The notes: generated by a model from the letters alone, not told the origin. DNA of 64,000 bases from an uncultured Lachnospiraceae bacterium (GCA_947631625.1 CANRMA010000006.1:81331-145330); one strand, 5' to 3'; counted from the stretch's first letter, positions 17,645-28,206 are shown. Numbers and translations are program-made.

Positions 17645-18109
17645 ATGTCTGCCGGTCAGATTTATGAAGAAAAAACAGAAACCTTGCTTACGCCGATCGC
17701 AGAACGGTATGGCGTTGAGATTTATGACATTGAATATGTTAAGGAAGGGAGCGACTGGTACTTAAGGGCCTACATTGATAAACCCGGAGGAGTCAATATC
17801 AATGACTGCGAGATGGTAAGCCGCGCGCTTTCGGATGAACTGGACAGGGAAGATTTTATCAAAGACGCTTATATACTTGAGGTCAGCAGTCCGGGGCTTG
17901 GAAGGGCGCTTAAGAAAGATAAACATCTTGCCGGGAGCATAGGCGAAGATGTGGAGATTAAGACATATAAGCCCATTGATAAGCAGAAGGAGTTCTGCGG
18001 CGTCTTGAAAGCTTTTGACGACAACACGATAACGATATCAGTTGATGATGAAGAGAAGATATTTGCCAGAAAGGACATTGCGATCATAAGGCTGGCGCTT
18101 GATTTTTAG
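17645..18109 (+). CDS. rimP: ribosome maturation factor RimP
   Basis: RimP (154 residues) assists maturation of the 30S ribosomal subunit. The N-terminal domain shows VEIYDIEYVKEGSDWYLRAYIDKPGGVNINDCE, shortened here as the usual RimP alpha/beta core, then LEVSSPGLGRALKK, the family signature, and a C-terminal SH3-like barrel (residues about 95-150). CGGAGGGAGAG ends five bases before the ATG. First gene of the operon, directly followed by nusA, the universal order. Confidence 0.96.
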   Translation: MSAGQIYEEKTETLLTPIAERYGVEIYDIEYVKEGSDWYLRAYIDKPGGVNINDCEMVSRALSDELDREDFIKDAYILEVSSPGLGRALKKDKHLAGSIGEDVEIKTYKPIDKQKEFCGVLKAFDDNTITISVDDEEKIFARKDIAIIRLALDF

Positions 18110-18136
18110 ATTAACCACAAGGAGGATATTTCAAAA

Positions 18137-19372
18137 ATGAATAAGGAATTGATGGAAGCATTGGATATGCTGGAAAAGGAGAAAGATATCAGCAAGGAGA
18201 CTTTGTTTGATGCTATCGAGAATTCTCTGCTCACAGCCTGCAAAAATCATTTTGGCAAGGCGGATAATATTAAAGTCGAGATTGACAGAGAAACCTGTGA
18301 TTTCATTTGCTATGCGCAAAAAGAGGTAGTAGAGGAAGTTGAAGATGACTGCCTGCAGATTTCTTTGGAAGACGCCGTGAAAGTTTCGGAACATGCCGCC
18401 CTTGGCGATATTGTAAATATAGAGATCAAATCCAAAGAATTCGGACGTATTGCGACACAGAACGCCAAGAACGTAATTTTGCAGAAGATCCGTGAGGAAG
18501 AAAGAAGCGTTATCTATAATCAGTACTATGAGAAGGAAAAAGACGTAGTTACGGGCATAGTGCAGCGCTATATAGGCAAAAACATATCAATAAATCTCGG
18601 CAAGACAGATGCGATATTGAATGAAAACGAGCAGGTTAAGGGCGAGGTCTTCAGACCTACCGAAAGAATTAAGGTATATATCCTGGAAGTAAAGAATACA
18701 CCTAAAGGACCGAGAATTCTTGTGAGCAGGACACATCCCGAACTGGTGAAGAGGCTTTTTGAGACGGAAGTGACTGAGATAAAAGACGGCACGGTGGAGA
18801 TCATGAGCATAGCGAGGGAAGCCGGAAGCCGTACCAAGATGGCCGTGCGTTCCAACAATCCCAACGTAGATCCTGTCGGAGCCTGTGTAGGAATGAACGG
18901 AGCCAGAGTTAATCTTATCGTAGAGGAACTGCGCGGTGAAAAAATAGATATAGTAAACTGGGATGAAAACCCCGGAAACTTTATTCAGAACGCGCTGTCG
19001 CCCGCTAAGATAGTAGCTGTTTTCGCTGATCCTGATGAAAAGACTGCCAAGGTGGTAGTGCCTGATTATCAGCTTTCGCTGGCGATCGGAAAAGAAGGGC
19101 AGAACGCAAGACTGGCTGCAAGACTTACGGGATATAAGATCGATATAAAGAGCGAGACTCAGGCCAAAGATGCTCCGGGCTTCAGATATGAAGACTACGA
19201 GTATGACGACTATGACGAAGATGAGTACGAAGAAGACGATTATAATGAAAACGATTATAATGAAAACGATTATAATGAAGACGGTTATAATGAAGACGAA
19301 TATGAAGAAGGCGCTTACGCCGATGATCTTGAAAGTGAACTGCATGACGGCGTATCGTATGAAGATGAATGA
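18137..19372 (+). CDS. nusA: transcription termination/antitermination factor NusA
   Basis: NusA binds RNA polymerase and modulates pausing, termination and antitermination. The 411 residues comprise the N-terminal polymerase-binding domain (about 1-125), an S1 domain (about 130-200, EKDVVTGIVQRYIGKNISINLG), and two KH domains (GACVGMNGARVNLIVEEL and LAIGKEGQNARLAARLTGYKIDI). The last ~55 residues are a very acidic Asp/Glu/Tyr/Asn tail with four 5-residue DYNEN repeats encoded by 15-bp repeats at 19238-19297. Such a tail is common in Clostridia but the pure repeat is striking. AAGGAGG precedes the ATG. Confidence 0.96.
   Translation: MNKELMEALDMLEKEKDISKETLFDAIENSLLTACKNHFGKADNIKVEIDRETCDFICYAQKEVVEEVEDDCLQISLEDAVKVSEHAALGDIVNIEIKSKEFGRIATQNAKNVILQKIREEERSVIYNQYYEKEKDVVTGIVQRYIGKNISINLGKTDAILNENEQVKGEVFRPTERIKVYILEVKNTPKGPRILVSRTHPELVKRLFETEVTEIKDGTVEIMSIAREAGSRTKMAVRSNNPNVDPVGACVGMNGARVNLIVEELRGEKIDIVNWDENPGNFIQNALSPAKIVAVFADPDEKTAKVVVPDYQLSLAIGKEGQNARLAARLTGYKIDIKSETQAKDAPGFRYEDYEYDDYDEDEYEEDDYNENDYNENDYNEDGYNEDEYEEGAYADDLESELHDGVSYEDE
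19238..19297. repeat. four 15-bp coding repeats in the nusA tail
   Basis: GATTATAATGAAAAC and close variants occur four times head to tail, encoding DYNEN/DYNED units. Slippage-prone, in frame, so copy changes would alter only tail length. Confidence 0.85.
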
Positions 19373-19404
19373 AATACCGATGAACAATAAGGGGTAGATA
19401 GGTC

Positions 19405-19686
19405 TTGGTAAGTAAAAAGAAGATACCGATGCGTCAGTGTGTGGGATGCAGGGAAATGAAGAATAAAAAGGATATGATGCGGGTGCTTAGGACCATGGAG
19501 GTCATGATCATATTGGATACGTCCGGTAAGAAGAACGGCAGGGGGGCATATCTTTGCATGGATAAAGAGTGTCTTTTAAAAGCAAGGAAGAATAAGGGAT
19601 TAGAGCGTTCTTTTAAAATGAGTATTCCGGATGAGATATATGACAGACTGGAAAAGGAGTTTGAGGAGAATGCGCATGGATCATGA
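19405..19686 (+). CDS. ylxR: YlxR family RNA-binding protein
   Basis: Small basic protein (93 residues) of the YlxR/DUF448 family, found between nusA and infB in Firmicutes; members bind RNA or nucleoid components and modulate RNase P in some species. The start is a TTG at 19405 with AAGGGG ten bases upstream; the first family motif RQCVGCREM follows at residues 10-18, and GRGAYLC marks the second conserved loop. It overlaps ylxQ by 11 bases, so the two are coupled. Confidence 0.92.
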   Translation: MVSKKKIPMRQCVGCREMKNKKDMMRVLRTMEVMIILDTSGKKNGRGAYLCMDKECLLKARKNKGLERSFKMSIPDEIYDRLEKEFEENAHGS

Positions 19687-20038
19687 GATAATAAATAAAA
19701 AGGTATTATCCATGCTTGGCCTTGCGACCCGGTCCGGAAATGTCGTCAGTGGAGGATTTGCAACAGAGAGTGCGGTAAAATCGGGAAAGGCATATATGGT
19801 AATAGTTGCAGAGGATGCTTCGGATAATACGAAAAAGAAGTTCCGCAATATGTGCGCATATTATAAAGTGCCCATTTATCAGTTCGGATCAAAAGAGGTT
19901 GTGGGACATTCGATGGGAAAGCAGGAGAGAACTTCTCTTGCGCTTACTGACGCGGGGTTTGCAAATTCGATACGGGGATATTTGGAAGAATTGAGATTAG
20001 ACGGAGGTAGTGAGCATGGCGAAAATGAAAGTATATGA
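19676..20038 (+). CDS. ylxQ: L7Ae/L30e-like ribosomal-type RNA-binding protein YlxQ
   Basis: A 120-residue member of the L7Ae/L30e/S12e/Gadd45 fold that probably binds kink-turn RNA. ATG 19676 is chosen over an earlier in-frame ATG because GAGGAG stands just before it and the family start ([21 protein letters not shown]) follows. Conserved [12 protein letters not shown] and [27 protein letters not shown] are visible. It overlaps ylxR at its 5' end and infB by 23 bases at its 3' end, showing tight coupling across the operon. Confidence 0.92.
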   Translation: MDHEIINKKVLSMLGLATRSGNVVSGGFATESAVKSGKAYMVIVAEDASDNTKKKFRNMCAYYKVPIYQFGSKEVVGHSMGKQERTSLALTDAGFANSIRGYLEELRLDGGSEHGENESI

Positions 20039-22937
20039 ACTGGCAAAAGAGTTAGACAGACAGAGCAAGGAAATTGTTGCTTTTTTACAGGATAAAGGGT
20101 ATGAGGTTAAAGCTCCACAGAGCTCGATAGAAGACGAGTGTATTGAACTGGCGCGCAGACAGTTCGGCCAAAGCGATGATGAAAAGGCTCACAAGGAAGA
20201 TAACGGTAAAAATAACGGCAAAGATAACGGCATTAAAAAAGATGAAAAAAATGATCCTAAGGTCGTAAAAGAAGCGGTTAAGGCGGCGCCGGAAGAAACT
20301 AAGGACGTAAAAGCCGTAAGCGCGGAAACAAAAAACGATAAAGAGACCAATAAGGAAAGCGATAAAGAAATCAATAAAGAAATCGATAAAGAAATCGATA
20401 AAGAAGCCGAATCTGGAGAAAAGAAACCGACAGAAGCTAAGAGTGTGTCCGGAGCGCAGGGAGAAAAAACCGCGCCGGAAGCTCCAAAGAAAAAGAAGAA
20501 GATAATTTTTGTAAGCAATCCTCAGCATTCCAAGATGACTAAGGGAAAACCCGGACAGGGAATGCCTGATAAAAGAATGATGGGTTCGGATCAGCGTAAA
20601 GTAAATCAGCCTGAACATCATACGATAATAAGGCCTACGAGCAAACCCAGCCAGGTTACCGCGGAACCTTATGAGGTAAGGCAGAGACAGGAATATGAGC
20701 GCCGTATGGAGCGCAGGCAGCAGGAAAAAGCAGAGAACAGGGAAAGAGAAAATGTCCGGAATCAGAAAGCAGTTCAGGAAAAACAAGTTCGTGAAAATAT
20801 TAACAATGAAGGCGGCAAAACTGAGAGCCAGACTCAGGGCCACCAGACCTATAGCGGCAATAAGATCGGCAATAAGAGTGACAGACCTGTGCAGGATGGC
20901 GGGAGGTCTTTTGGCAATAATGACCACTCTGCGAGAAGAAACGGCGGGCAGGATAATAGATTTAAGAAGGGTTCAAACAACAAAGACTTTATGCCGGAGA
21001 GTCCCATCAAGGAAGGCGAGAAGCATAGGGATGAAGAAAAACGCCGTATCTCACAGGAGAAGGATAAACGTTCGCGCAAAGATCTGATCTACGAAGAGGA
21101 TGAGGTTAATATTAAAAACCGCAATAAACCCGGACGTTTTATTAAGCCTGAAAAGAAAGTGGAGACTGTTGTTGAGGAGCAGATTAAGGTGATTACCGTT
21201 CCTGAGTCTCTGACGATAAGAGAACTTGCGGAGAAGATGAAGATACAGCCTTCAGCCATTGTTAAGAAGCTTTTTATGCAGGGACAGATAGTGACCGTTA
21301 ATTCGGAGATCAGTTTTGAAGATGCGGAAAATATTGCAATAGATTATGAGATAATCTGTGAAAAGGAAGTTAAGGTAGACGTTATAGAGGAGCTGCTCAA
21401 AGAAGAAGAGGAAGATGAGAGCAAGATGGTTCCAAGACCGCCTGTGATCTGTGTTATGGGCCATGTCGATCACGGTAAGACTTCCCTGCTTGATGCTATC
21501 CGTAAAACCAATGTTACAGATAAGGAAGCCGGAGGCATCACACAGGCGATCGGCGCATATACGGTTACCATAAATAATCAGAAGATAACCTTCCTTGATA
21601 CGCCCGGACATGAAGCGTTTACGGCTATGCGTATGCGTGGAGCCAATTCGACGGATATAGCTGTTCTGGTGGTAGCGGCTGACGACGGCGTAATGCCTCA
21701 GACCGTCGAGGCTATAAACCATGCCAAGGCAGCAGGCATTGAAATTATCGTTGCGGTCAATAAAATAGATAAACCCAATGCCAATATTGACAGGGTTAAG
21801 CAGGAAATGACGGAATATGAGCTTATTCCGGCAGACTGGGGCGGCTCGACCGAATTTGTTCCTGTTTCCGCCAAGTCGGGAGAAGGAATAAACGATCTGC
21901 TTGAGACGATACTTCTTACTGCGGATATTCTTGAGCTTAAAGCCAATCCGAACAGACGCGCGAGAGGTCTTGTAATAGAGGCTGAGCTTGATAAAGGCCG
22001 CGGACCTGTGGCAACGGTTCTCGTACAGAAAGGCACTCTCCATGTAGGAGACTTTATATCCGCAGGCGCGAGCCACGGCAAAGTTCGCGCTATGATCGAC
22101 GATAAGGGCAGGAGAGTAAAAGAAGCATTTCCTTCCATGCCTGTAGAGATACTGGGACTTTCCGATGTGCCGAGCGCAGGAGAAGTGTTTATAGTACATG
22201 AAAACGATAAATCCGCAAAATCTTATGCAGATACCTATATGTCTCAGCATAAAGAAGAGATGCTTGCAGATACTAAGTCAAGGATGTCTCTGGACGATCT
22301 GTTCAATCAGATCCAGGAAGGTAATTTGAAAGAACTTAACCTTATTGTTAAAGCAGATGTACAGGGAAGCGTAGAGGCTTTAAAGCAAAGTCTTGTAAAA
22401 CTCTCCAATGATGAGATAGTTGTTAAATGTATACACGGCGGCGTAGGCGCGATTACCGAATCCGATGTTACGCTTGCCTCTGCGTCATCAGCGATCATTA
22501 TAGGGTTCAATGTAAGGCCGGATGCTACCGCAAAGTCAATAGCGGAGCGGGAAGGCGTGGACGTAAGGCTTTACAAGGTGATCTATCAGGCGATAGAAGA
22601 TATCGAAGCCGCCATGAAAGGTATGCTCGATCCCATATATGAGGAGAAGATCATCGGTCATGCGGAAGTGCGCCAGATATTCAAAGCTTCCGCTATAGGT
22701 AATATCGCCGGTTCATATGTGCTTGACGGTGAATTCCAGAGAGGATGTAAAATACGTATAAGCAGAGAAGGAGAACAGATTTACGAAGGCGCTCTGGCTT
22801 CTCTTAAGAGATTTAAGGATGATGTTAAAGAAGTTAAGGCAGGATTTGAGTGCGGTCTTGTATTTGAAGGCTTTGACCAGATGAAGGAACTGGATATAAT
22901 AGAAGCTTATATTATGGTGGAAGTCCCGAGAAATTAA
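20016..22937 (+). CDS. infB: translation initiation factor IF-2
   Basis: IF-2 (973 residues) is the GTPase that brings initiator tRNA to the ribosome. ATG 20016 has GGAGG eight bases before it; a GTG at 20010 is too close. Order: IF2_N domain (about 1-50, [21 protein letters not shown]), a long charged disordered region (about 55-370) rich in Lys/Glu with DKEI/NKEI repeats, a second IF2_N ([19 protein letters not shown]), and the G domain from about residue 475 with [16 protein letters not shown] and NKIDKP. Domains II to IV (initiator tRNA binding) follow. The disordered linker is long even for Firmicutes but usual in this family. Confidence 0.97.
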   Translation: MAKMKVYELAKELDRQSKEIVAFLQDKGYEVKAPQSSIEDECIELARRQFGQSDDEKAHKEDNGKNNGKDNGIKKDEKNDPKVVKEAVKAAPEETKDVKAVSAETKNDKETNKESDKEINKEIDKEIDKEAESGEKKPTEAKSVSGAQGEKTAPEAPKKKKKIIFVSNPQHSKMTKGKPGQGMPDKRMMGSDQRKVNQPEHHTIIRPTSKPSQVTAEPYEVRQRQEYERRMERRQQEKAENRERENVRNQKAVQEKQVRENINNEGGKTESQTQGHQTYSGNKIGNKSDRPVQDGGRSFGNNDHSARRNGGQDNRFKKGSNNKDFMPESPIKEGEKHRDEEKRRISQEKDKRSRKDLIYEEDEVNIKNRNKPGRFIKPEKKVETVVEEQIKVITVPESLTIRELAEKMKIQPSAIVKKLFMQGQIVTVNSEISFEDAENIAIDYEIICEKEVKVDVIEELLKEEEEDESKMVPRPPVICVMGHVDHGKTSLLDAIRKTNVTDKEAGGITQAIGAYTVTINNQKITFLDTPGHEAFTAMRMRGANSTDIAVLVVAADDGVMPQTVEAINHAKAAGIEIIVAVNKIDKPNANIDRVKQEMTEYELIPADWGGSTEFVPVSAKSGEGINDLLETILLTADILELKANPNRRARGLVIEAELDKGRGPVATVLVQKGTLHVGDFISAGASHGKVRAMIDDKGRRVKEAFPSMPVEILGLSDVPSAGEVFIVHENDKSAKSYADTYMSQHKEEMLADTKSRMSLDDLFNQIQEGNLKELNLIVKADVQGSVEALKQSLVKLSNDEIVVKCIHGGVGAITESDVTLASASSAIIIGFNVRPDATAKSIAEREGVDVRLYKVIYQAIEDIEAAMKGMLDPIYEEKIIGHAEVRQIFKASAIGNIAGSYVLDGEFQRGCKIRISREGEQIYEGALASLKRFKDDVKEVKAGFECGLVFEGFDQMKELDIIEAYIMVEVPRN

Positions 22938-22966
22938 AGCCGCAGTCCTGAGAAAGAGAGATATAT

Positions 22967-23320
22967 ATGCGTAAAAACAGTGTTAAAAATACCCGCATAA
23001 ATTCAGAAGTCCGGCGTGTGCTTGCCAATATCATAAGAGGCGGGCTCAAAGATCCCAGGATCGGGGAACTTACTTCCGTGGTCGCCGTGGAGGTGGCGCC
23101 TGATCTTAAGACTTGTAAAGCATGGATAAGCGTGCTTGGAGATGAGAAAGTCCAAGCTGAGACTCTGGCGGGTTTAAACAGTGCGGAAGGATATATAAGA
23201 AATCAGCTTGCAAAAGAAATCAATCTGCGCAATACTCCGCAGATAACTTTTATAATGGACCAATCGATCGCATACGGAGTCAGTATGTCGAAACTTATTG
23301 ACGAAGTAAATAAGTCGTAG
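22967..23320 (+). CDS. rbfA: ribosome-binding factor A
   Basis: RbfA (117 residues) binds the 30S subunit and helps 16S rRNA 5' end processing and cold adaptation. A single KH-like fold is visible, with INSEVRRVLANIIRGGLKDPRIGELTSV and the C-terminal LRNTPQITFIMDQSIAYGVSM element. It follows infB by 29 bases and precedes nrnA by 16, the standard order. Confidence 0.95.
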   Translation: MRKNSVKNTRINSEVRRVLANIIRGGLKDPRIGELTSVVAVEVAPDLKTCKAWISVLGDEKVQAETLAGLNSAEGYIRNQLAKEINLRNTPQITFIMDQSIAYGVSMSKLIDEVNKS

Positions 23321-23336
23321 GGGAGGCCTTTATTAA

Positions 23337-24311
23337 ATGAATATAGCAGATGAAGCAAAGTTGGCGAAGACCATTGGGATAGCGGGTCATGTGCGTCCCG
23401 ACGGTGACTGCGTCGGTTCGGTCATGGGGCTGTATATGTATCTTAGAAAGCTTGTGCCGAAAGCGAGGATAGACATCTACTTAGAGCAGCCAGCCGATAT
23501 ATTCGCCTGCATACGCAATATAGATAAAATATGTTCGGAATTTAGCACAGATATAAAATATGACGTATTTTTCGCATTGGACTGCAATTTAGAGCGTCTT
23601 GGAGAGGCAGGAGAGATTTTTCGGAATGCGGGGAAAAAGATAAATATAGATCATCATATCAGCAATGACGGCTGCGGAGACCTTAATTTTATAGAACCGG
23701 AAAGAAGTTCCACCTGCGAGCTGCTTTATGAGCTGATGGATGTGACACGGCTTGATGAAGATATAGCCAAAGCCTTATATATAGGTATCATACATGATAC
23801 GGGAGTGTTCCAGTATTCCAATACTTCACCGAGAACGCTTGAGATCGCGTCTGAACTTATACGATTTGGATTTGATTTTTCCAAGCTTATCAGCGAGACA
23901 TTTTATGAAAAAACATATCACCAGAGCCAGATAATGGGAAGGGCGATCCTGGAGAGTATGCGTTTTTTGGACGGCAAATGTATAGTAAGTAAAGTCAGCC
24001 GGAAAAACATGGAATTTTATACGGTAGAGCCTAAAGATCTGGACGGTATAGTAAATCAGCTGCTTATGGTAAAAGGCGTTGAGTGCGCGGTTTTTATGTA
24101 TGAGACCAAGCCTATGGAATACAAGGTCAGCATGCGTTCCGCAGGAAAAGTAAATGTGTCTGAGATAGCGCTCAAGTTTGGCGGCGGCGGACATGTACGG
24201 GCCGCGGGCTGTACCATGAGCGGCACATATCATGATGTTATCAACAATCTGTCTGTGTATATCGAGGAGCAGTTGAAGGAAAAATCTAAAAAGTCAACTA
24301 TAAACGATTAA
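23337..24311 (+). CDS. nrnA: DHH/DHHA1 phosphoesterase, NrnA-type nanoRNase / pAp phosphatase
   Basis: NrnA degrades very short oligoribonucleotides and pAp in bacteria that lack Orn. The 324 residues contain the metal motifs HVRPDGDCVGS (near residue 18), FALDCN, IDHHISN (the DHH motif) and HDTGVF, then the DHHA1 substrate domain with GGGGHVRAAGC near residue 280. Its location between rbfA and truB is typical. The stop codon falls at the edge of the 67-bp repeats that fill the following gap, so its last residues may have been shaped by that repeat. Confidence 0.9.
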   Translation: MNIADEAKLAKTIGIAGHVRPDGDCVGSVMGLYMYLRKLVPKARIDIYLEQPADIFACIRNIDKICSEFSTDIKYDVFFALDCNLERLGEAGEIFRNAGKKINIDHHISNDGCGDLNFIEPERSSTCELLYELMDVTRLDEDIAKALYIGIIHDTGVFQYSNTSPRTLEIASELIRFGFDFSKLISETFYEKTYHQSQIMGRAILESMRFLDGKCIVSKVSRKNMEFYTVEPKDLDGIVNQLLMVKGVECAVFMYETKPMEYKVSMRSAGKVNVSEIALKFGGGGHVRAAGCTMSGTYHDVINNLSVYIEEQLKEKSKKSTIND

Positions 24312-24461
24312 GTTAAGCGGTAAACGATTGAATGTAAAAAACCGGATAAGGCAGCAGAAGTAAAATGTAAACGATTAAGTTAAGCGGTAGACGATTGAAT
24401 GTAAAAAAACGTATAAGGCAGCAGACAATAAAATGTAAACGATTAAGTCAGCGGTAAACGG
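24301..24461. repeat. 67-68 bp direct repeats (two full, one partial) between nrnA and truB
   Basis: Units start with TAAACGATTAAG at 24301, 24368 and 24436. The first two run 67 and 68 bases and include GCGGTAAACGATTGAATG and ATAAGGCAGCAGA; the third is cut short. The first copy contains the nrnA stop codon. The 190-base gap holds nothing else of note. Confidence 0.85.
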
Positions 24462-24501
24462 ACGGATATAAACATTCGGATTTCAGAAAGGCAAGATCAG
24501 T

Positions 24502-25434
24502 GTGTATCACGGAATCATAAATATATACAAAGAAGCCGGTTATACGTCGCATGACGTGGTAGCCAGACTGCGTGGGATTTTAGGGCAGAAAAAGATCGGA
24601 CATACGGGAACCCTGGACCCGGATGCGACAGGGGTGCTTCCGGTGTGTCTGGGTGTGGGAACGAAGCTTTGCGATATGCTTACCGATAAGGATAAAGAGT
24701 ATGTAGCAGAGCTTTATCTTGGTATGACCACGGATACGCAGGATATGTCGGGGAAAGTTATCTCGGAAAGCGATAAGCCCATAGATAAGACTGTTCTGGA
24801 AGATGAGAAAATAACAGGTATAATACAGTCTTTTCAGGGAACATATGACCAGATACCGCCCATGTATTCCGCGCTTAAGATTAACGGTAAAAAATTATAC
24901 GAACTGGCGAGACAGGGCAGGGAAGTGGAGCGTAAGGCAAGAAGCGTAAACATAGAAGAGATAGAGATCCTTGAAATGAAACAGCCCGTTATAAAATTCA
25001 GAGTGGTGTGCTCCAAGGGGACATATATCCGTACGCTGTGCGATGATATCGGTAAGCGCGCAGGCTGCGGCGGCGCCATGAAGAGTCTTGTGAGAACGAG
25101 GGTAGGGCGTTTTGCGATACAGGATGCTCTTATGCTTGATGAGGTGGAGAAACTTGTGCACGAAGGACGGATTGAGGATCATATTGTCTCACCCGACGAA
25201 ATGTTTACGGAGTACGCCGTGGTTAAAGTCATGCCTGAATTTAAAAGGCTGCTTGAGAACGGGAACGGCCTGCTGACAAATATGGTTTACATAACTGATT
25301 GCCTTAATGACGGGGAAAATCTCAGAGTTTATGATGAAAGCGATCATTTTTATGGGATATACCGTTTTGAAAGCAGGACAAAACAACTTTTGCCGGTCAG
25401 GATGTTTATTGTTACGGATCGGCCCAATCCATAG
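24502..25434 (+). CDS. truB: tRNA pseudouridine-55 synthase TruB
   Basis: TruB converts U55 of tRNAs to pseudouridine. The 310-residue protein starts at GTG 24502 with AAAGGCAAG upstream. The catalytic Asp is Asp39 in [14 protein letters not shown]. Further family motifs are [18 protein letters not shown] and [14 protein letters not shown]. The C-terminal ~70 residues are the small PUA-like part. It is separated from nrnA by a repeat-filled gap, and from ribF by 38 bases. Confidence 0.96.
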   Translation: MYHGIINIYKEAGYTSHDVVARLRGILGQKKIGHTGTLDPDATGVLPVCLGVGTKLCDMLTDKDKEYVAELYLGMTTDTQDMSGKVISESDKPIDKTVLEDEKITGIIQSFQGTYDQIPPMYSALKINGKKLYELARQGREVERKARSVNIEEIEILEMKQPVIKFRVVCSKGTYIRTLCDDIGKRAGCGGAMKSLVRTRVGRFAIQDALMLDEVEKLVHEGRIEDHIVSPDEMFTEYAVVKVMPEFKRLLENGNGLLTNMVYITDCLNDGENLRVYDESDHFYGIYRFESRTKQLLPVRMFIVTDRPNP

Positions 25435-25472
25435 CAGCGCTTAGCTGTATAAGAGAAAGGCGCGGTTTTATC

Positions 25473-26399
25473 ATGCGGATCATACAGGGATTGACGGAAT
25501 TTAATATAGAAGGTAAAAGCGCGGTCGCGATCGGTAAGTTTGACGGAATGCATTTGGGACACCGTAAACTTATTGACGAAATATTGAGAAGCAGAGAACA
25601 GGGAATATTAGCGGTCATCTTTACTTTTGAACCGTCGCCGGAGGCTTATTTTGCGGGCAGGACGCTTAAAGGCCTGATGAGCAGGGATGAAAAGAGAGAG
25701 GCGTTTGATAAGCTTGGCATAGATGTGCTGATAGAGTTCCCGATGAATGCGGAGACTGTCGTCACACCGCCCGGACTTTTTATAAAAGATTATCTTGCAG
25801 GCAGGCTGAACGCGGCGGTCATAGCGGCGGGAACAGACATATCTTTTGGCGATAAAGGAGCCGGAGACGCCGGGCTTCTTAAGCGTATGGCCGATGTGTA
25901 CGGCTATAGGGCTCATATTATCGATAAAGTTACTTTTGAGGGCAAAGAAATAAGTTCCACGCTTATACGTGAACTTCTTGTAAACGGCGACATAGACAAA
26001 GTTGCGGCGCTTCTTGACGAACCGTATTCCGTAAGCGGTATGGTTTTGCACGGGAGACGCCTGGGCAGGGAACTTGGAATGCCGACAGCCAATATCGCGC
26101 CGCCCGAAGAGAAACTTCTTCCGCCTGCGGGAGTGTACTATTCTTATTCATATCTGGACGGCGTTAAATATAATTCCATTTCCAATATAGGCTGCAAGCC
26201 CACAGTGGCTTCGGAGCAGACGACGGGTGTGGAGACTTATTTGTATGACTATGACGGCTATGCATATGGCCATAAGCTTAAAGTGGAACTTCTGGGCTTT
26301 AAGAGGCCGGAAATGAAATTTGAGAGCGTGGAGGCTCTGAAAGCGCAGATGGCCGACGATATAAGAGCCGGAAGGCAGTTTCATAAGAAGCGGCAATAA
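25473..26399 (+). CDS. ribF: bifunctional riboflavin kinase / FAD synthetase RibF
   Basis: RibF makes FMN and then FAD. The N-terminal nucleotidyltransferase domain (about 1-150) has GKFDGMHLGHRKLI and SSTLIRELL; the C-terminal flavokinase domain (about 175-305) has GRRLGRELGMPTANI and the catalytic GVYYSY region with VETYLYDYDG. At 308 residues it has the usual length. It ends the rimP-to-ribF operon; no clear terminator follows within the next 100 bases. Confidence 0.95.
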   Translation: MRIIQGLTEFNIEGKSAVAIGKFDGMHLGHRKLIDEILRSREQGILAVIFTFEPSPEAYFAGRTLKGLMSRDEKREAFDKLGIDVLIEFPMNAETVVTPPGLFIKDYLAGRLNAAVIAAGTDISFGDKGAGDAGLLKRMADVYGYRAHIIDKVTFEGKEISSTLIRELLVNGDIDKVAALLDEPYSVSGMVLHGRRLGRELGMPTANIAPPEEKLLPPAGVYYSYSYLDGVKYNSISNIGCKPTVASEQTTGVETYLYDYDGYAYGHKLKVELLGFKRPEMKFESVEALKAQMADDIRAGRQFHKKRQ

Positions 26400-26535
26400 G
26401 CAGCGGCAGAGAAATTAATACTTGTCATAGAGGAAGATTTATCATAAAATAAATATGTATATTGTTTTTTATATATGTATATTGTTTTTATGTAGGCTTA
26501 TGCAGGTGAATACTAAGGAAGGATATGAGATAAAC

Positions 26536-28167
26536 ATGAGTCTGGAGATAATTCTTTCTTTGGCGGGCGGACTTGGCCTGTTCCTCTTCGGAATGAGAGT
26601 CATGAGCGAGAGCATTGAAAAAGTTGCCGGCGCCAAACTCAGACAGATATTGGAACAACTGACGACCAACCGTTTTACGGGCATTCTGGTAGGAGCTGTC
26701 TTCACTGCGATCATTCAGTCGTCATCGGCCTGTACCGTGATGGTGGTCAGTTTTGTAAACTCAGGTCTGATGAATCTTTATCAGGCGGCGGGGGTCATAT
26801 TCGGCGCCAATATCGGAACCACTATCACATCGCTTTTGGTTTCCTTTAAATTAGAAAAAATAGCACCCGTTATTTTATTGGCGGGCGTCATAATGGCAAT
26901 GGTCTGTAAAAAGCAGAAGCAGGCTAAATTTGCGGAGATAATAATAGGGTTCGGCATTTTGTTCATGGGGCTTAGCGCTATGTCCGGGGCTATGTCGGGA
27001 ATGAAGGATTCTCAGGCCGTGCTCAATATGTTCGCTTCTCTTGAGTCTCCCATTATAGCAGTGTTGCTGGGAGCGGTCCTGACCGCGATCATCCAGAGTT
27101 CTTCGGTCACTGTCAGTATCATGGTGCTTATGGCCAATCAGGGGCTTTTGGGGCTTGATATGTGCATGTTCATCATTCTGGGCTGTAACATAGGCGCCTG
27201 CACATCTGCGCTGCTTGCGTCGCTTACCGGTAAAAAGGATGCTAAAAGGGCGGCTTCGATCCATTTGATCTTTAATGTGATAGGAACCGTTATCGTATTT
27301 ATAATATTTATGCTCGGAGTGGATAAAGTTGTGGCTGCGCTTGCCGTGGCGGCCAATAATGACGCGGGGCGCATCGTGGCTTACGCCCATATATCCATTA
27401 AGATCTTTCAGGTTATAATAATGTCGCCGTTCATAGGCGCCATTGTTAAACTTACTTACATAGTAGTGCCCGGCGACGACAAAAAGATCGGCTACCGTGA
27501 GAGCCATCAGCTTAAGTACATAGGCGAAAAGGTCGTATTTAATCCGGCTACGGCAATAGTGGAAGTTATCAAGGAACTTGACCGCATGGCGTCTTTGGCA
27601 AGCGAAAATTTAAACCGCGCGATGAATGCGCTTGTTACGATGGACGAAGAGGAAATAGAAGAAGTGCATGCGGTAGAGGAGAATATCGATTTTTTAAGTC
27701 ATGCCATTTCAGACTATCTGGTAAAAATAAATCAGGCTACCCTGCCTATCGAAGATCTTAAGAGCATAGGCGCTCTTTTCCATGTGGTGAACGATATAGA
27801 GAGGATAGGCGATCATGCGGAAAATATAGCCAATGCTGCAAGGGACAGGATAGATGATAATGTTTCCATAAGCAAAGAAGCGCAGTCAGAGCTTGGGAGC
27901 ATGTTGGATATGGTCAACACGATACTCAGATTTTCAATGGAAATGTTTGTAAAAGGTTCCGACGAACATGAAGAGGATGTAAACCATTTGGAAGAAGCGA
28001 TCAACGAGAAAGAAAAAGAGCTGCAGAAGAAACATCTCGAGCGGCTTACCAATAATGAGTGCACGCCGGAAGCGGGAGTCCTGTTTTCGGATATTACTTC
28101 CGGACTGGAGAGGATCGCGGCGCATGCGGTCAATATAGCGTTTGCGACCGTAAGTATGGATACATGA
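26536..28167 (+). CDS. Na/Pi cotransporter family protein with C-terminal PhoU-like domain
   Basis: A 543-residue membrane transporter of the NptA/YjbB type, which moves phosphate with sodium. ATG 26536 is preferred because the family start SLEIILSLAGGLGLFLFGM follows it and AAGGAAGG lies about 13 bases before. Two inverted Na/Pi repeats carry the QSSSA and QSSSV signatures (AIIQSSSACTVMV, AIIQSSSVTVSIMV), spread over about nine helices. Residues from about 365 on are a soluble four-helix PhoU-like domain (DLKSIGALFHVVNDIERIGDHAENI). The latter suggests control by phosphate signalling. Direction of transport cannot be seen. Confidence 0.92.
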   Translation: MSLEIILSLAGGLGLFLFGMRVMSESIEKVAGAKLRQILEQLTTNRFTGILVGAVFTAIIQSSSACTVMVVSFVNSGLMNLYQAAGVIFGANIGTTITSLLVSFKLEKIAPVILLAGVIMAMVCKKQKQAKFAEIIIGFGILFMGLSAMSGAMSGMKDSQAVLNMFASLESPIIAVLLGAVLTAIIQSSSVTVSIMVLMANQGLLGLDMCMFIILGCNIGACTSALLASLTGKKDAKRAASIHLIFNVIGTVIVFIIFMLGVDKVVAALAVAANNDAGRIVAYAHISIKIFQVIIMSPFIGAIVKLTYIVVPGDDKKIGYRESHQLKYIGEKVVFNPATAIVEVIKELDRMASLASENLNRAMNALVTMDEEEIEEVHAVEENIDFLSHAISDYLVKINQATLPIEDLKSIGALFHVVNDIERIGDHAENIANAARDRIDDNVSISKEAQSELGSMLDMVNTILRFSMEMFVKGSDEHEEDVNHLEEAINEKEKELQKKHLERLTNNECTPEAGVLFSDITSGLERIAAHAVNIAFATVSMDT

Positions 28168-28206
28168 TCAGTTATCGCGCTTATATGCGGAAAGGAAATT
28201 ACCCGA

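Noticed and set aside
21252..22250. A 332-codon open frame on the minus strand inside infB
   Set aside because: It is antisense to the conserved G domain and downstream domains of IF-2, has no ribosome site and no family likeness; it is a shadow of codon use.
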